Source of the DNA: GCA-2693325 sp036343635
GTDB lineage: Bacteria > Latescibacterota > UBA2968 > UBA8231
Direction of reading: 5' to 3'
Assembly: GCA_036343635.1 (NCBI GenBank)
Contig: JAYYVF010000067.1
Span: 1-64,000, forward strand
Length of the DNA: 64,000 bases
Shown here: piece after piece, positions 44,744-53,645 of the stretch
Numbering within the stretch: position 1 is the stretch's first letter
Layout: each line of letters begins with the position of its first letter
Notes under the pieces: model-generated
Seen by the model: only the letters and a program-made list of their open reading frames with translations
Told to the model about the DNA's origin: nothing
Databases searched by the model: none
Made by a program: the position numbers and the translations under genes

Positions 44744-46450
44744 TCACAAAATGAAAAAAATATATATTAAACTACCAATTATTCCCGCAGAAAGCCCGCG
44801 CTCTATAACCATATTATCGGACTCTGTCACTGTTTGCTTTATTGAATTTCCTCCGCCCAATACTGCCATCTGTCTGATGGGAATTTGATCAAAACCATAA
44901 GCTCGAATGCGACGTTGCCAACGCACCAATCCTCCGTTATCCTGAAAACGCACCAACACATCTAAAAACGCTTCACGCTTGGCTGTAGAGCCCATAAAAT
45001 TAAACCAGCGCATTTTTTTTGTGTAATTTACTCGAGAAGAGACTAAACGGTAATAGACGGTGGAAAATGGCGTTCCATCATTAGGTGGTCGAACGAGGAG
45101 CTTATAACCGCGACTACGCAATCCCTCGCTTATTGCATCCTCAACCACCCAATTAGAATCGCTGTCCCCTTCTCCTTTAAGGAAAATTGGGACATTGAAA
45201 GAAAAAGGTAAACCCTGCATTTGTGACTTCATGCCGTCACTAACTGCTTTAGAAAATAATTCCAAGTCCGTGGGCGAACTTTTGCTATAATCCTTAGAGA
45301 CATTTTGACCCCAAGTTGACAGAATTGTAAGAGGACCTGATAAAACAACAGCTTCTCTACGTCCTACCGGATGAGCCAAGGATTCCCACAAAAAAGGCCC
45401 CGGTCGCTGAGCTACAAGGCTAAGGCTAACCTCAATTTCCTGGCCCGGCTCAATTAATTCCAAGCCATCAACAACAACAGACCGACCATCCTCGTTAGTT
45501 TCAATAGTAGCACTACTATGGCCAGCCTTGATCGTTACGTCAGAAAAAGAAGGATGCACCCGTAAATGCACTGAAGATAGCGGAATAGAAACATCCCCGT
45601 CATTAAACCATTTACATTTAACCTCACCAGGCTTCCCAACCGTCAAAACATCACCAACAATAGCTACTCGAGGAAGCGGATCCACCCTGACCTTTTGGGC
45701 CGGTAAGAACACATCTGGCAAACCTTCTATGCTTAAAACCGATTTAATATGTATGTCCCCCGAAAACACGGGGTCAACTCTTACACCTTTCAAAAGCTCT
45801 GGCATTTCTCCACTTCCCCACTGACCATTTAAACGTACCGTCGGTCCTTCCAGAGACTTCATCTCAGGAGGGAATACCCATTTGACCCCATTTAATTGAA
45901 GTCCATCCTTATTCTGGTAATTTACACTTAAACGTAAATCAGCATGCTCTCCTTGATAAACTGCCTGCGGTTCAACTTTCCAATACGGTAATTCAAGGCC
46001 TGTGATAGGCCAATTAACAATAACCTCATGTGCAATTTTCTGCGATGCAGTGGAAAATAATTTAAATTCCCATTCAACATAATCAAGATTACCTTCCACA
46101 GCTCCATAAATTTTTAAAGTATCAATAGATTCTCTTACCAGAGGCTTCATTCGATAATTGATGACTGTACCATCACCTTGAAATACAACTTCACCGAGAT
46201 CGGATTTCAGAGAATCTATTTTAAATTTATCACCATTTTTTGGTCGAATTCGGGTTTCCGTAATAGCCTCTCCGTCTCCGACAAAATACTTTAAGGCAAC
46301 AATTACTTCTTGGCTAACACCAGCTCCCACGATTACCGGACTGCTTGGACTAACAATTAGAGTTGAACGAGCCGCAGCAGGACGACCAGAGATAAAACAA
46401 AAACAAATTACCAAGCTTAGACAAAAGCTAAACCGCGATAAGTAGAACAC
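44744..46450 (-). CDS. Exported multidomain protein of unknown function with C-terminal membrane anchor
   Basis: A 568-aa protein of no family I can name. It has a signal peptide (LSLVICFCFISGRPAAA), several Ig-like or beta-sandwich segments (ALKYFVGDGEAITETRIRP; LPRVAIVGDVLTVGKPGEV; VSLSLVAQRPGPFLWESLAH), a mixed alpha/beta segment around 420-530 (VVEDAISEGLRSRGYKLLV) and a C-terminal helix (GLSAGIIGSLIYIFFIL). It starts GTG. Weak minus-strand promoter elements (TTGACA-17-TAGGGT) lie at 46525-46553. It heads the operon with the MotE-like and coiled-coil genes, so a periplasmic partner role is possible. Confidence 0.65.
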   Translation of the reverse strand: MFYLSRFSFCLSLVICFCFISGRPAAARSTLIVSPSSPVIVGAGVSQEVIVALKYFVGDGEAITETRIRPKNGDKFKIDSLKSDLGEVVFQGDGTVINYRMKPLVRESIDTLKIYGAVEGNLDYVEWEFKLFSTASQKIAHEVIVNWPITGLELPYWKVEPQAVYQGEHADLRLSVNYQNKDGLQLNGVKWVFPPEMKSLEGPTVRLNGQWGSGEMPELLKGVRVDPVFSGDIHIKSVLSIEGLPDVFLPAQKVRVDPLPRVAIVGDVLTVGKPGEVKCKWFNDGDVSIPLSSVHLRVHPSFSDVTIKAGHSSATIETNEDGRSVVVDGLELIEPGQEIEVSLSLVAQRPGPFLWESLAHPVGRREAVVLSGPLTILSTWGQNVSKDYSKSSPTDLELFSKAVSDGMKSQMQGLPFSFNVPIFLKGEGDSDSNWVVEDAISEGLRSRGYKLLVRPPNDGTPFSTVYYRLVSSRVNYTKKMRWFNFMGSTAKREAFLDVLVRFQDNGGLVRWQRRIRAYGFDQIPIRQMAVLGGGNSIKQTVTESDNMVIERGLSAGIIGSLIYIFFIL

Positions 46451-46689
46451 CTATATTCACCCCGACCAATTACAATATTTTATTTGCAGTAAATTCTTTT
46501 TAAACCAGTAGTTATGTAAATCCTACCCTAAAGGATCCTATTAATCCTGTCAAGTCGTAAACCCATAAATTTCATCAAACAACAGCAAGGACTAATTGCC
46601 AACGGCTTGACTAAAGAGTTATTGACAAACTACGTTGTCTGTATGAAATCATCCGACCCATCCAAGCATACCGTGTAAATAGACCGCAA

Positions 46690-47448
46690 GTGTCCAATTT
46701 TCTAACTTACGCAATCCTCTCGTTCACTATCATATTCGTGATCCTTCCCTGGATTATAACGTTAAAGTGCCAAATAGAGGATTTGTCCAAATCAAGCATT
46801 ATGATCGAACTCCATTTAACTGTCTGCCGAGGACTCGTTGGAGTGTGCATCTTTGTACATGAGAATAAACTAATTACTAGACCTATCTTATTAAATCACA
46901 TTTTCCGAAATCCAACTCACAATAAAAAACCCTCGACAAATACACGGGAAGCCCCTGATAACGTCTCGAATAACTTTAATAAAGAGAATTCCCTCGGATC
47001 AAAAGATATAAGCCACAACGATATTGGGTCATCAACTGAAAATCCACAAGATTTTAAACCAAAAGAAATAAAAACAAAACAAAAGACATGGGAAAAGCTA
47101 TTTTTGTTAAAAACTCCGATACTCAATCTACTGCAAGCATTACCACAAATTTTTAGTCTTCGTGAAATCTCAATAAAGGGCAATTGGGGAGGGTCTAATC
47201 CCATGCTAACGGGCATTGTTTACGGGGTTCAGCAAATAGTATCATCATTTCTATTCAATCGTATCAAAGTGGACCTCACCCCATCATTTCAAACTGTAAC
47301 TTTAGAGGGTATAGTCAGAATCAAAATCCAACTATACATAATCCAGTTCGTCTTCTTCATTTTCCGGTTTATAATTCATTTGTTATACCTGAGATTACGT
47401 GATAAATTTGGGAATTCAGCTATTAACTTAGGAAAGGCAGTAAACTAA
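46690..47448 (+). CDS. DUF2953-family membrane protein (YtfI-like)
   Basis: A 252-aa protein. An N-terminal helix (TYAILSFTIIFVILPWIITL) is followed by a Lys/Asn-rich hydrophilic middle and a C-terminal hydrophobic segment (IQFVFFIFRFIIHLLYLRL). IKGNWGGSNPMLTGIVYG is typical of DUF2953. GTG at 46690. Its last base is the first base of the GerW/YtfJ gene's ATG, and the two are paired as ytfI-ytfJ in Bacillus. Function unknown; probably assists membrane placement of the partner. Confidence 0.7.
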   Translation: MSNFLTYAILSFTIIFVILPWIITLKCQIEDLSKSSIMIELHLTVCRGLVGVCIFVHENKLITRPILLNHIFRNPTHNKKPSTNTREAPDNVSNNFNKENSLGSKDISHNDIGSSTENPQDFKPKEIKTKQKTWEKLFLLKTPILNLLQALPQIFSLREISIKGNWGGSNPMLTGIVYGVQQIVSSFLFNRIKVDLTPSFQTVTLEGIVRIKIQLYIIQFVFFIFRFIIHLLYLRLRDKFGNSAINLGKAVN

Positions 47449-47837
47449 TGCCTCAAATAGACCAAATCATCGAACGTGTTATGGGTGAACTTCACCAAAT
47501 AGTGAAAACCGAAACCGTTATTGGTGAACCACTACAAACTGGCAACATAACAATTATCCCTGTTTCAAAAATTTCTTTTGGATTTGCTGCTGGTAGTGGC
47601 AAAAACGAACATAGTCAGAGTGGAACTGGCGGTGGTGCAACGGTGGAACCAATCGCGTTTTTGGTGATTGATGAATCTGGGAAAATTCAAATCACACCAA
47701 TTAGCGATGGAGAACCGAGCTTGGGGCAACTTTTGGAACAAGTCCCCGAAGCTATCGGAAAAATCAAACGTTTTGTTGAAAAAAGGCGCGGTGCTAATAC
47801 TAATGCACAAAAGCCAGATGAAGAGGACTTCATTTGA
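47448..47837 (+). CDS. GerW/YtfJ-family protein
   Basis: A 129-aa protein matching the spore-protein YtfJ/GerW family: MGELHQIVKTETVIGEPLQ, TIIPVSKISFGFAAGSG, a Gly-rich loop (SGTGGGATVEPIAFLVID) and a Lys/Arg-rich acidic tail. In Bacillus it affects germination; in non-sporulating bacteria its job is unknown. It overlaps the DUF2953 gene by one base and converges with the broken YdjM-like gene, whose stop lies directly after its own. Confidence 0.85.
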   Translation: MPQIDQIIERVMGELHQIVKTETVIGEPLQTGNITIIPVSKISFGFAAGSGKNEHSQSGTGGGATVEPIAFLVIDESGKIQITPISDGEPSLGQLLEQVPEAIGKIKRFVEKRRGANTNAQKPDEEDFI

Positions 47838-48364
47838 TCAATGATGGTTTCGATCCGTAGGAAACAATCTAAAGTGACCATCCAACAATAGGTGCGTGTA
47901 CCATCCTAGGAGGCAGGCAATTAAATAAATCTCAGGCTCGAGAATTAAATGCCAACATTCTCCCCAGAGAATGTTCCACTGAGCTACTCTCGTGAATCCC
48001 AATGATTGCCAGACTGCTACTAAAAAGGGTCCAATGAGGAGCAGACCTATCTTCCAATGGGGTTCCACCACCCACGGTGATGGTCTTATAGAGGGGCATA
48101 GCTAACAAAGCGATTAACGTAACTATGTCATAGCGTTCGTACCAACCAAGAATCAAAAGTGTCGAGAATACCACCCTAAAAAAACCACCGGTTAGGAACG
48201 GAAGTGGCATCAAAATCGGGAAAAAGCGAAAAAATAAAGTAGTACCCCACAAAGTGGCAAAAAGTCAGATAATCAGTTCCTGCGATATATCGCAACTTCA
48301 CAGCCCCAACAACTACACCTACTCCCATAACACCTCCAGACACCATATGTCTCCTAAAATTCAT
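47838..48364 (-). pseudogene. Frameshifted YdjM-like (DUF457) membrane metal-dependent hydrolase
   Basis: Three overlapping frames each carry part of one 175-residue family member. Frame 1 (48364 to ~48180) reads MNFRRHMVSGGVMGVGVV and FSLFPDFDATSVPNRWFF. Frame 2 (~48180 to 48085) continues RVVFSTLLILGWYERYD and IALLAMPLYKTIT. Frame 3 (~48070 to 47838) gives LLLIGPFLVAVWQSLGF and CLLGWYTHLLLDGHF; near the second junction a third reading shows HHRGWWN, resembling the family HRG motif. At least two frameshifts separate them, so the gene is decayed or the assembly has indels. A tRNA-like segment lies inside (47934-47993). Confidence 0.6.
47942..47990 (-). repeat. tRNA-like segment inside the broken YdjM-like gene
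   Basis: On the minus strand this stretch reads CGAGAGTAGCTCAGT then GGAACATTCTC-TGGG-GAGAATGTT. The first 15 bases are identical to the 5' part of tRNA-Gly at 38345 (acceptor and D-arm), and the 9-bp perfect stem sits where the anticodon arm would be. The T-arm and 3' acceptor are absent, so it is not a functional tRNA. It reads through in frame as coding sequence. Confidence 0.5.
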
Positions 48365-48386
48365 TAAATTTAATTTCCCAGCAGTG

Positions 48387-49490
48387 TTAATTTTTTTGAA
48401 TTAATTGACCACATGCAGCATCTATATCACGTCCTCTGCTCTCCCGTACAGAAAACCCGATTCCTGACATCTTTAAAGTTTCATAAAAATTGGCTAATCT
48501 AATTTGAGATGGACGCCTAAAATCCTTATCTGAATCAAATTCATTATAAGGGATCAAATTGATTTTACAAGGAATTCCAGCTATCAAATCTCCTAAGCGT
48601 TTCGCATTTTCAATTCCGTCCGTAATACCCTCAATCAGTACATATTCAAAAGTAACTCCGTAACCTCTTTTAGCATAAAATAGTTTTGCTGCTGATATCA
48701 AATCTTCTATCTTAAAACGTCGATTTATTGGCATGATTGAATCTCGAATCTCGTTAGTAGTTCCATTTAAGGAAACTGCCAAACCGACGTTAAGGGAACT
48801 TTTAGCCAATTTAATTATTCCTGGAACGTAACCCGCCGTTGAGAGTGTAACCTTTCGTCCCCCCAAGCCTAATCCAGCATCACAGCACATTAAAGAAATA
48901 GCTCTGAAAACAGCATCATAGTTCAGAAGAGGTTCCCCCATCCCCATCAAAACTACATTCGTGACCCTATCACCTCGACCTTTTGCATACCGCACAACCT
49001 GCATAAGCTGATCAATAATTTCACCTGGAGTAAGGTTCCCTAATAACCCCATACGCCCCGTCGCACAAAACTTGCAATCAAGCGGGCAACCTATCTGTGA
49101 AGATAAACAAACCGTCCGCCGTGTACCATCAGCAATAAGTACTGATTCGATTCGACGCCCATTATTAACTTCGAAAACAAACTTGACAGCCTCACCTGAC
49201 TGGGAAGCACTGACTTTGATCTGCCGTAGATGACTAATTTCAACCACTTTAGAAAGGGACTCTCTAAAAACTTTAGGTAAATTAGTCATCTCGGCAACTT
49301 CAACAGCTCCCTTTTTATAGATCCAATCTAGTATTTGATCTGCCCTGTAATCAACCTCACCCATTTTTTTCACCAAATCAATAATTTCTGTGGGCAACAT
49401 ACCTTTTAGATCAATCAGCTTATTTTCTCTGTTTGATTCGCTCATTAAATTGAAATTCATTCCTTTGGCATTTTGATTCCAAAAACTCAT
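48387..49490 (-). CDS. rlmN: 23S rRNA/tRNA adenine-C2 methyltransferase RlmN
   Basis: Radical-SAM enzyme methylating C2 of A2503 in 23S rRNA and A37 in some tRNAs. The 367-aa protein has CPLDCKFCATGRMG near residue 136 (CxxxCxxC cluster), GMGEPLLNYD, and a C-terminal SVRESRGRDIDAACGQL with the methyl-carrying Cys. The other methylated Cys lies in the TRRTVCLSSQIGC region or C-terminus by family rule. The start may be ATG 49490 or the internal ATGs 11 and 16 codons in. Divergent from the M23 peptidase with about 99 A+T-rich bases between. Confidence 0.95.
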   Translation of the reverse strand: MSFWNQNAKGMNFNLMSESNRENKLIDLKGMLPTEIIDLVKKMGEVDYRADQILDWIYKKGAVEVAEMTNLPKVFRESLSKVVEISHLRQIKVSASQSGEAVKFVFEVNNGRRIESVLIADGTRRTVCLSSQIGCPLDCKFCATGRMGLLGNLTPGEIIDQLMQVVRYAKGRGDRVTNVVLMGMGEPLLNYDAVFRAISLMCCDAGLGLGGRKVTLSTAGYVPGIIKLAKSSLNVGLAVSLNGTTNEIRDSIMPINRRFKIEDLISAAKLFYAKRGYGVTFEYVLIEGITDGIENAKRLGDLIAGIPCKINLIPYNEFDSDKDFRRPSQIRLANFYETLKMSGIGFSVRESRGRDIDAACGQLIQKN

Positions 49491-49589
49491 ACACTTATAT
49501 ATCGTTTCATTATATATTTAATGCTGATACAATAATAGGTCAACGCCCTAATCGAGGGAGTCTTCTCCCCCTAGCCGCCAAAAAATAGA

Positions 49590-51080
49590 TTGGAAAAGAG
49601 AACACGCTTAATTTGTTTATGGTTATCCCTAATTGGGTTAACCCTTTGGGTAGTTCTGCGCATAGAGGACTTAAAAACCCAGGAAACTCTTTGGAATCGT
49701 TCACAATCAGTAAACTTTGTCGGCTTAATGGCACCTGAGGAACCCAACAAACACCTTATAACTCCCGATGCAAACCAAATTTTCAGTGGATCAAACACTT
49801 ACTCTAAAGAAAATAACCTCTCGAGAGAACCTTCGCATATTACCTCCTTGTGGATGGATTACGGACCAAATACGATTCTATTCACAAATCTGAAACCTAC
49901 TGTGCCATCTGATAAAAAACAGTTTCCATTTGACTGGTTGGATTCCGGACCTCAAACCCCTGCACAATTCCGACCTGATCTTAGTTCGATTTTCGATACG
50001 CTCCGCGCTGGAGATTCCATCTATTCTTCACTAAAAACCCATGGGATTAGCGATGCCTCAATACACAGACTTAACGAAGCATTGAAAGAAGTATTTAACG
50101 CTCAACATGCTCGCGCCAAAGACACATATATGCTCTTGACAGACAGTAATTACAGGATTTTTTCTTTCGATTATACTCCGCGGAAATCTCCAGAAATCAC
50201 ACTTAAAGTCACACGTTTAGAAAACAAATTTATCGCCCAAAAACACCAAAAAGATATACAAACAGTCTCCCAATTGATTCAAGTAAGTATAAAAGATAAT
50301 CTTACGAATGCCTTGAAAAAAGTTGGAGAATATGACGCATTAACAGACCAACTTACAGATAATATCTTTGGTTCCGTAATTGATTTTAGCCGAAATCCAC
50401 GTGAAGGAGACCAGATTACCGTACTCGTAGAAAAAAAGTACTTAGACAACTCCTTTTTACGTTATGGGCGTATCTTAATGGCCCATTACGAGGGTAAACT
50501 TGTGCAACAACAAGCATTTTATTACCAACCCACTGGAACCCAGGCTGGCTATTTTGATGGACAAGGCAGGTCTTTGGCACGGCAATTTTTACTGTACCCT
50601 CTGCCTTTTAGAGGAATAAATTCGCATTTTAATTTGCGCAGATTCCACCCTATTCTCAAGCGAAAAGTTCCTCATTTGGGAACAGACTATGCAGCTTCTA
50701 TTGGCACCTCTGTCTACGCGACAGCTCTCGGTACTATAACACATGCAGGACGAAAAGGCGGTTACGGATTGTTAGTTGAAATCAAACACGCCAACGGTTA
50801 CCGAACGAGATACGCACACTTGAGCAAGATTTTAGTAAAGAATGGCCAACACGTTAGTCAACAACAAACCATAGGTAAAGTAGGAACTACTGGGCGTTCT
50901 ACCGGTCCACATCTCCACTATGAGATCATAAAAAATGGAACTCATATAAACCCCACAACTGTAAACCGAGGACAACGTGGGAAATCATTGGCCAAACAAC
51001 ATTTTCCAAAATTCTATAAACATTTAGATTCCCTACAAAACACCATCGGTAATAGATACATTTTATCTGTTCGACCGTAG
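49590..51080 (+). CDS. M23-family peptidoglycan metallopeptidase (LytM/MepM-like)
   Basis: A 496-aa exported endopeptidase. An N-terminal membrane/signal segment (LICLWLSLIGLTLWVVL) is followed by a LysM/OapA-like region (LSSIFDTLRAGDSIYSSLKT). The C-terminal LytM domain starts near 350 with HLGTDYAASIGTSVYATALG (His and Asp ligands), RTRYAHLSKI and GPHLHYEIIKNG (HxH). Start TTG at 49590. It likely cleaves peptide crosslinks in the wall. Divergent from rlmN and 46 bases upstream of the Minf_1886 gene. Confidence 0.9.
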   Translation: MEKRTRLICLWLSLIGLTLWVVLRIEDLKTQETLWNRSQSVNFVGLMAPEEPNKHLITPDANQIFSGSNTYSKENNLSREPSHITSLWMDYGPNTILFTNLKPTVPSDKKQFPFDWLDSGPQTPAQFRPDLSSIFDTLRAGDSIYSSLKTHGISDASIHRLNEALKEVFNAQHARAKDTYMLLTDSNYRIFSFDYTPRKSPEITLKVTRLENKFIAQKHQKDIQTVSQLIQVSIKDNLTNALKKVGEYDALTDQLTDNIFGSVIDFSRNPREGDQITVLVEKKYLDNSFLRYGRILMAHYEGKLVQQQAFYYQPTGTQAGYFDGQGRSLARQFLLYPLPFRGINSHFNLRRFHPILKRKVPHLGTDYAASIGTSVYATALGTITHAGRKGGYGLLVEIKHANGYRTRYAHLSKILVKNGQHVSQQQTIGKVGTTGRSTGPHLHYEIIKNGTHINPTTVNRGQRGKSLAKQHFPKFYKHLDSLQNTIGNRYILSVRP

Positions 51081-51126
51081 CTTCCATTTTTTGCGAATCT
51101 ATTAGTAAAAACTATATATTACAGAG

Positions 51127-51537
51127 ATGACCGAAAGATCTGACGACACTCAAATTGAAGCATTAGCCGAAGTTGACGGCCGTTACGATAAAGAGGCTTA
51201 TGCCTTCGTATATAAGGCACTAAATTACACAGTTCAAAAGCTGGGGCGGAGACAACTCACCCCGGAACAACGTCACATATCAGGAAAAGATTTACTACAT
51301 GGTTTAAGTGAGTTAGCGTTGGATCAATTTGGGCCGCTGACAATAGCCGTGTTTGCCCACTGGGGAGTTTACAAGACTGAGGACTTTGGACATATCGTTT
51401 TTAATCTTGTAAATGAAGGACTCATGGGAAAAACAGAACAAGATAGAATAGAGGACTTTACGGATGTGTACAACTTTGCGGAAGAATTCGATTGGCAACG
51501 ACGGCACAAGGACGTAAGAAGGACAAAGACAAAATGA
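51127..51537 (+). CDS. Minf_1886-family protein
   Basis: A 136-aa protein with the family pattern DKEAYAFVYKALNYTVQKLG, HISGKDLLHGLSELALDQFG, FAHWGVYKTEDFGHIVFNLV and a C-terminal basic tail. It is common in PVC, FCB and deltaproteobacteria-like genomes; function unknown. Its TGA overlaps the larC ATG (ATGA), so the two are cotranscribed. No signal peptide. Confidence 0.85.
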   Translation: MTERSDDTQIEALAEVDGRYDKEAYAFVYKALNYTVQKLGRRQLTPEQRHISGKDLLHGLSELALDQFGPLTIAVFAHWGVYKTEDFGHIVFNLVNEGLMGKTEQDRIEDFTDVYNFAEEFDWQRRHKDVRRTKTK

Positions 51538-52799
51538 AAGTTGCTTATTTCGATTGTTTTTCAGGTATCAGTGGGGATATGATTCTAGGTGCCTTAATCG
51601 ATGCTGGGCTTAATCCTGGTTTATTAATGCAGCAACTATCAAAGTTAAACATCCAAGGACTGGACCTTGATGTCAGCAATGTTATTCGTCAAGGGATTTC
51701 TTGCACGCGAGTTAAAGTAAGATTGGCCGATGGTACCATAGATTCTGATGAAGAGTATCTCCTTCGGCCACCTCTGAACAAGAACAGACAAAAAAATAAT
51801 AATGATTTAACTTCATTACCAAAATCGCGCCACCACAGTACTTTCTCTCACTCGAAAAACATACTTGATATCATACAAAAGAGTGAACTAACACCTGCTA
51901 TTCGAAAAAAATCATGTGACATTTTTCACAGATTGATCGAGGCTGAATCTAAAGTACACGGATGTGATTCTCAGGATGTCCATTTGCACGAGGTTGGCGC
52001 CATCGACGCTATTGTGGACGTGGTAGGTTCAGTCGTAGGTTTAGATCTCCTAAAAATTGACAAAGTTTATTCATCACCATTGAGTTTTGGGACAGGTTTT
52101 GTTTCATGTGCACATGGTCGTTACCCGGTGCCCGTCCCGGGTGTTTTGGCACTTTGTAAAGATGTTCCTTATATCCAAACAGATATCTGTGCAGAATTGG
52201 TTACGCCTACGGGTGCAGCAATCATTACGACATTAGCTTCCGCATTTGGATCAACACCAACCTTTTATCAGGATTCTATTGGTTACGGTGCCGGTTTGCG
52301 GGACTTAGAAGAGCAACCAAATGCATTGCGAATTCGCTTAGGTCAATTATCACACAATCTATCGAAAGAACAATTGATCCATGTAGAAGCAAACATAGAT
52401 GATATGAATCCTGAGATCTATAGTTACTTATTTGAAATTCTTTTTCAAAATGGAGCACGCGAAGTATTTTTAACCCCAATAACAATGAAGAAAGGTCGAC
52501 CAGGACACCTTCTTGGTGTGCTCGTTGAAGATGCACTATTGCCTAAAATCACAGAGACGATCTTGTCGGAAACAACAACCCTAGGAGTTAGATATTACGA
52601 AGTAGGTCGCCAAGTCATATCGCGCAAAACCATTACAGTCAAAACTCATTACGGACAAATACGAGTCAAAGTAGGTCAACACAATACTAAAGAGCAGTTT
52701 GCACCCGAATATGAAGACTGCGCTACCCAAGCAAGACAACACAAAATCCCTCTATTAACCGTCTATGAAGCGGCAAGAAAAGCTGCGACTGAGGATTAA
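51534..52799 (+). CDS. larC: Nickel-pincer cofactor biosynthesis protein LarC
   Basis: CTP-dependent enzyme that inserts nickel into the pincer cofactor of lactate racemase-like enzymes. The 421-aa protein starts at ATG 51534 (MKVAYFDCFSGISGDMILGA), with CDSQDVHLHEVGAIDAIVDV near 150, SFGTGFVSCAHGRYPVPVP, and ANIDDMNPEIYSYLFE/KKGRPGHLLGVL in the C-terminal half. Unlike Lactobacillus, where larC1/C2 are joined by frameshifting, here it is a single ORF. No larA, larB or larE is visible in the window. Confidence 0.93.
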   Translation: MKVAYFDCFSGISGDMILGALIDAGLNPGLLMQQLSKLNIQGLDLDVSNVIRQGISCTRVKVRLADGTIDSDEEYLLRPPLNKNRQKNNNDLTSLPKSRHHSTFSHSKNILDIIQKSELTPAIRKKSCDIFHRLIEAESKVHGCDSQDVHLHEVGAIDAIVDVVGSVVGLDLLKIDKVYSSPLSFGTGFVSCAHGRYPVPVPGVLALCKDVPYIQTDICAELVTPTGAAIITTLASAFGSTPTFYQDSIGYGAGLRDLEEQPNALRIRLGQLSHNLSKEQLIHVEANIDDMNPEIYSYLFEILFQNGAREVFLTPITMKKGRPGHLLGVLVEDALLPKITETILSETTTLGVRYYEVGRQVISRKTITVKTHYGQIRVKVGQHNTKEQFAPEYEDCATQARQHKIPLLTVYEAARKAATED

Positions 52800-52800
52800 A

Positions 52801-53541
52801 ATGGTAAGAAAACTATGCTTTTTGACCACTTTGACGCTTATCTTCCATAGCGACTCATTTAGTTCACAACTCGAAAAATTCGATACAATGCTGTACTTAG
52901 AAACTTTGGACGAGACTAAACGTATTGTATATGGTGACGCGAATGGGCGAGTACATGTTTTAGAAGACGAAAATGGTCAGTTTGAAGAAATTTGGTTGAG
53001 TGAATATCTGGAAGGTGCTATATGTGGTCTGTATTTAAATGATATTAATAATGATGGTTTGAATGAAATAATCGTTTTCACAGAACAAGGACGTATCCAC
53101 TATATTGACGAAAAGGATTATCGAGTCATATGGAGTAATCCTCCTGGAGAATACGACCACTTCAATGGGCATATCATCAGCAATATAGACGAAGACATAC
53201 AGCCTGAAATAATAGTCTGTGCTGATGGCCATTTGATTATTTACGATGGACGAGATCAATATGAGCAATGGAGAAGCGAACAAGATAACTTAGCTGCAAA
53301 AAGTATTCTTGTTGATGATGTTGATGGGGATGGTAGCCGCGAGATTGTACTCAGTGATGGATATGTTTTTGATGCGCGCTTTTTTGATTTAGAATGGCAA
53401 TCACCAGAGCCATTTGGAGATATAATGGGTTTAATCGACTTAGATGGAGATGGAATTGCTGAACTTATAGGCGAATTTCAAGGACGTTACATACGAATAT
53501 TTGACGTAGATCTCCGCAGAGAAAAATCTATAGCGCAATAA
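52801..53541 (+). CDS. Exported FG-GAP-like repeat protein
   Basis: A 246-aa protein from ATG 52801 with GAGGA upstream; a longer start lies inside larC. Signal peptide-like MVRKLCFLTTLTLIFHSDSFS, then blade-like repeats with acidic loops: NDINNDGLNEIIVF, SNIDEDIQPEIIVC, DDVDGDGSREIVLS and IDLDGDGIAELIG, about 45 residues apart. Likely a small calcium-binding beta-propeller. It is next to larC on the same strand but need not be related to it. Confidence 0.7.
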   Translation: MVRKLCFLTTLTLIFHSDSFSSQLEKFDTMLYLETLDETKRIVYGDANGRVHVLEDENGQFEEIWLSEYLEGAICGLYLNDINNDGLNEIIVFTEQGRIHYIDEKDYRVIWSNPPGEYDHFNGHIISNIDEDIQPEIIVCADGHLIIYDGRDQYEQWRSEQDNLAAKSILVDDVDGDGSREIVLSDGYVFDARFFDLEWQSPEPFGDIMGLIDLDGDGIAELIGEFQGRYIRIFDVDLRREKSIAQ

Positions 53542-53561
53542 ATATAGTAATATTGTAATTT

Positions 53562-53590
53562 TTGACATTGACCTTCTTCGGTACTAATTT
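53562..53590 (+). promoter_or_regulatory. Promoter of isomerase-like gene
   Basis: TTGACA (53562-53567), 17-base spacer, TAATTT (53585-53590). The predicted start near 53597 gives a leader of about 50 bases with AAAGGAG before ATG 53646. Confidence 0.6.
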
Positions 53591-53645
53591 TTCTTTTTGT
53601 TGCTTAATATTGGGACGGAACCCGATAAGAAAGGAGACATAAATA

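Noticed and set aside
46622..46648. Plus-strand promoter TTGACA upstream of the DUF2953 gene
   Set aside because: No acceptable -10 element at 16-18 bases.
47687..47881. 64-aa minus-strand ORF at the GerW/YdjM junction
   Set aside because: It is antisense to the conserved GerW C-terminus.
47934..47993. Functional second tRNA-Gly
   Set aside because: Only the acceptor 5' strand, D-arm and an anticodon-like stem are present; T-arm and 3' acceptor are missing.
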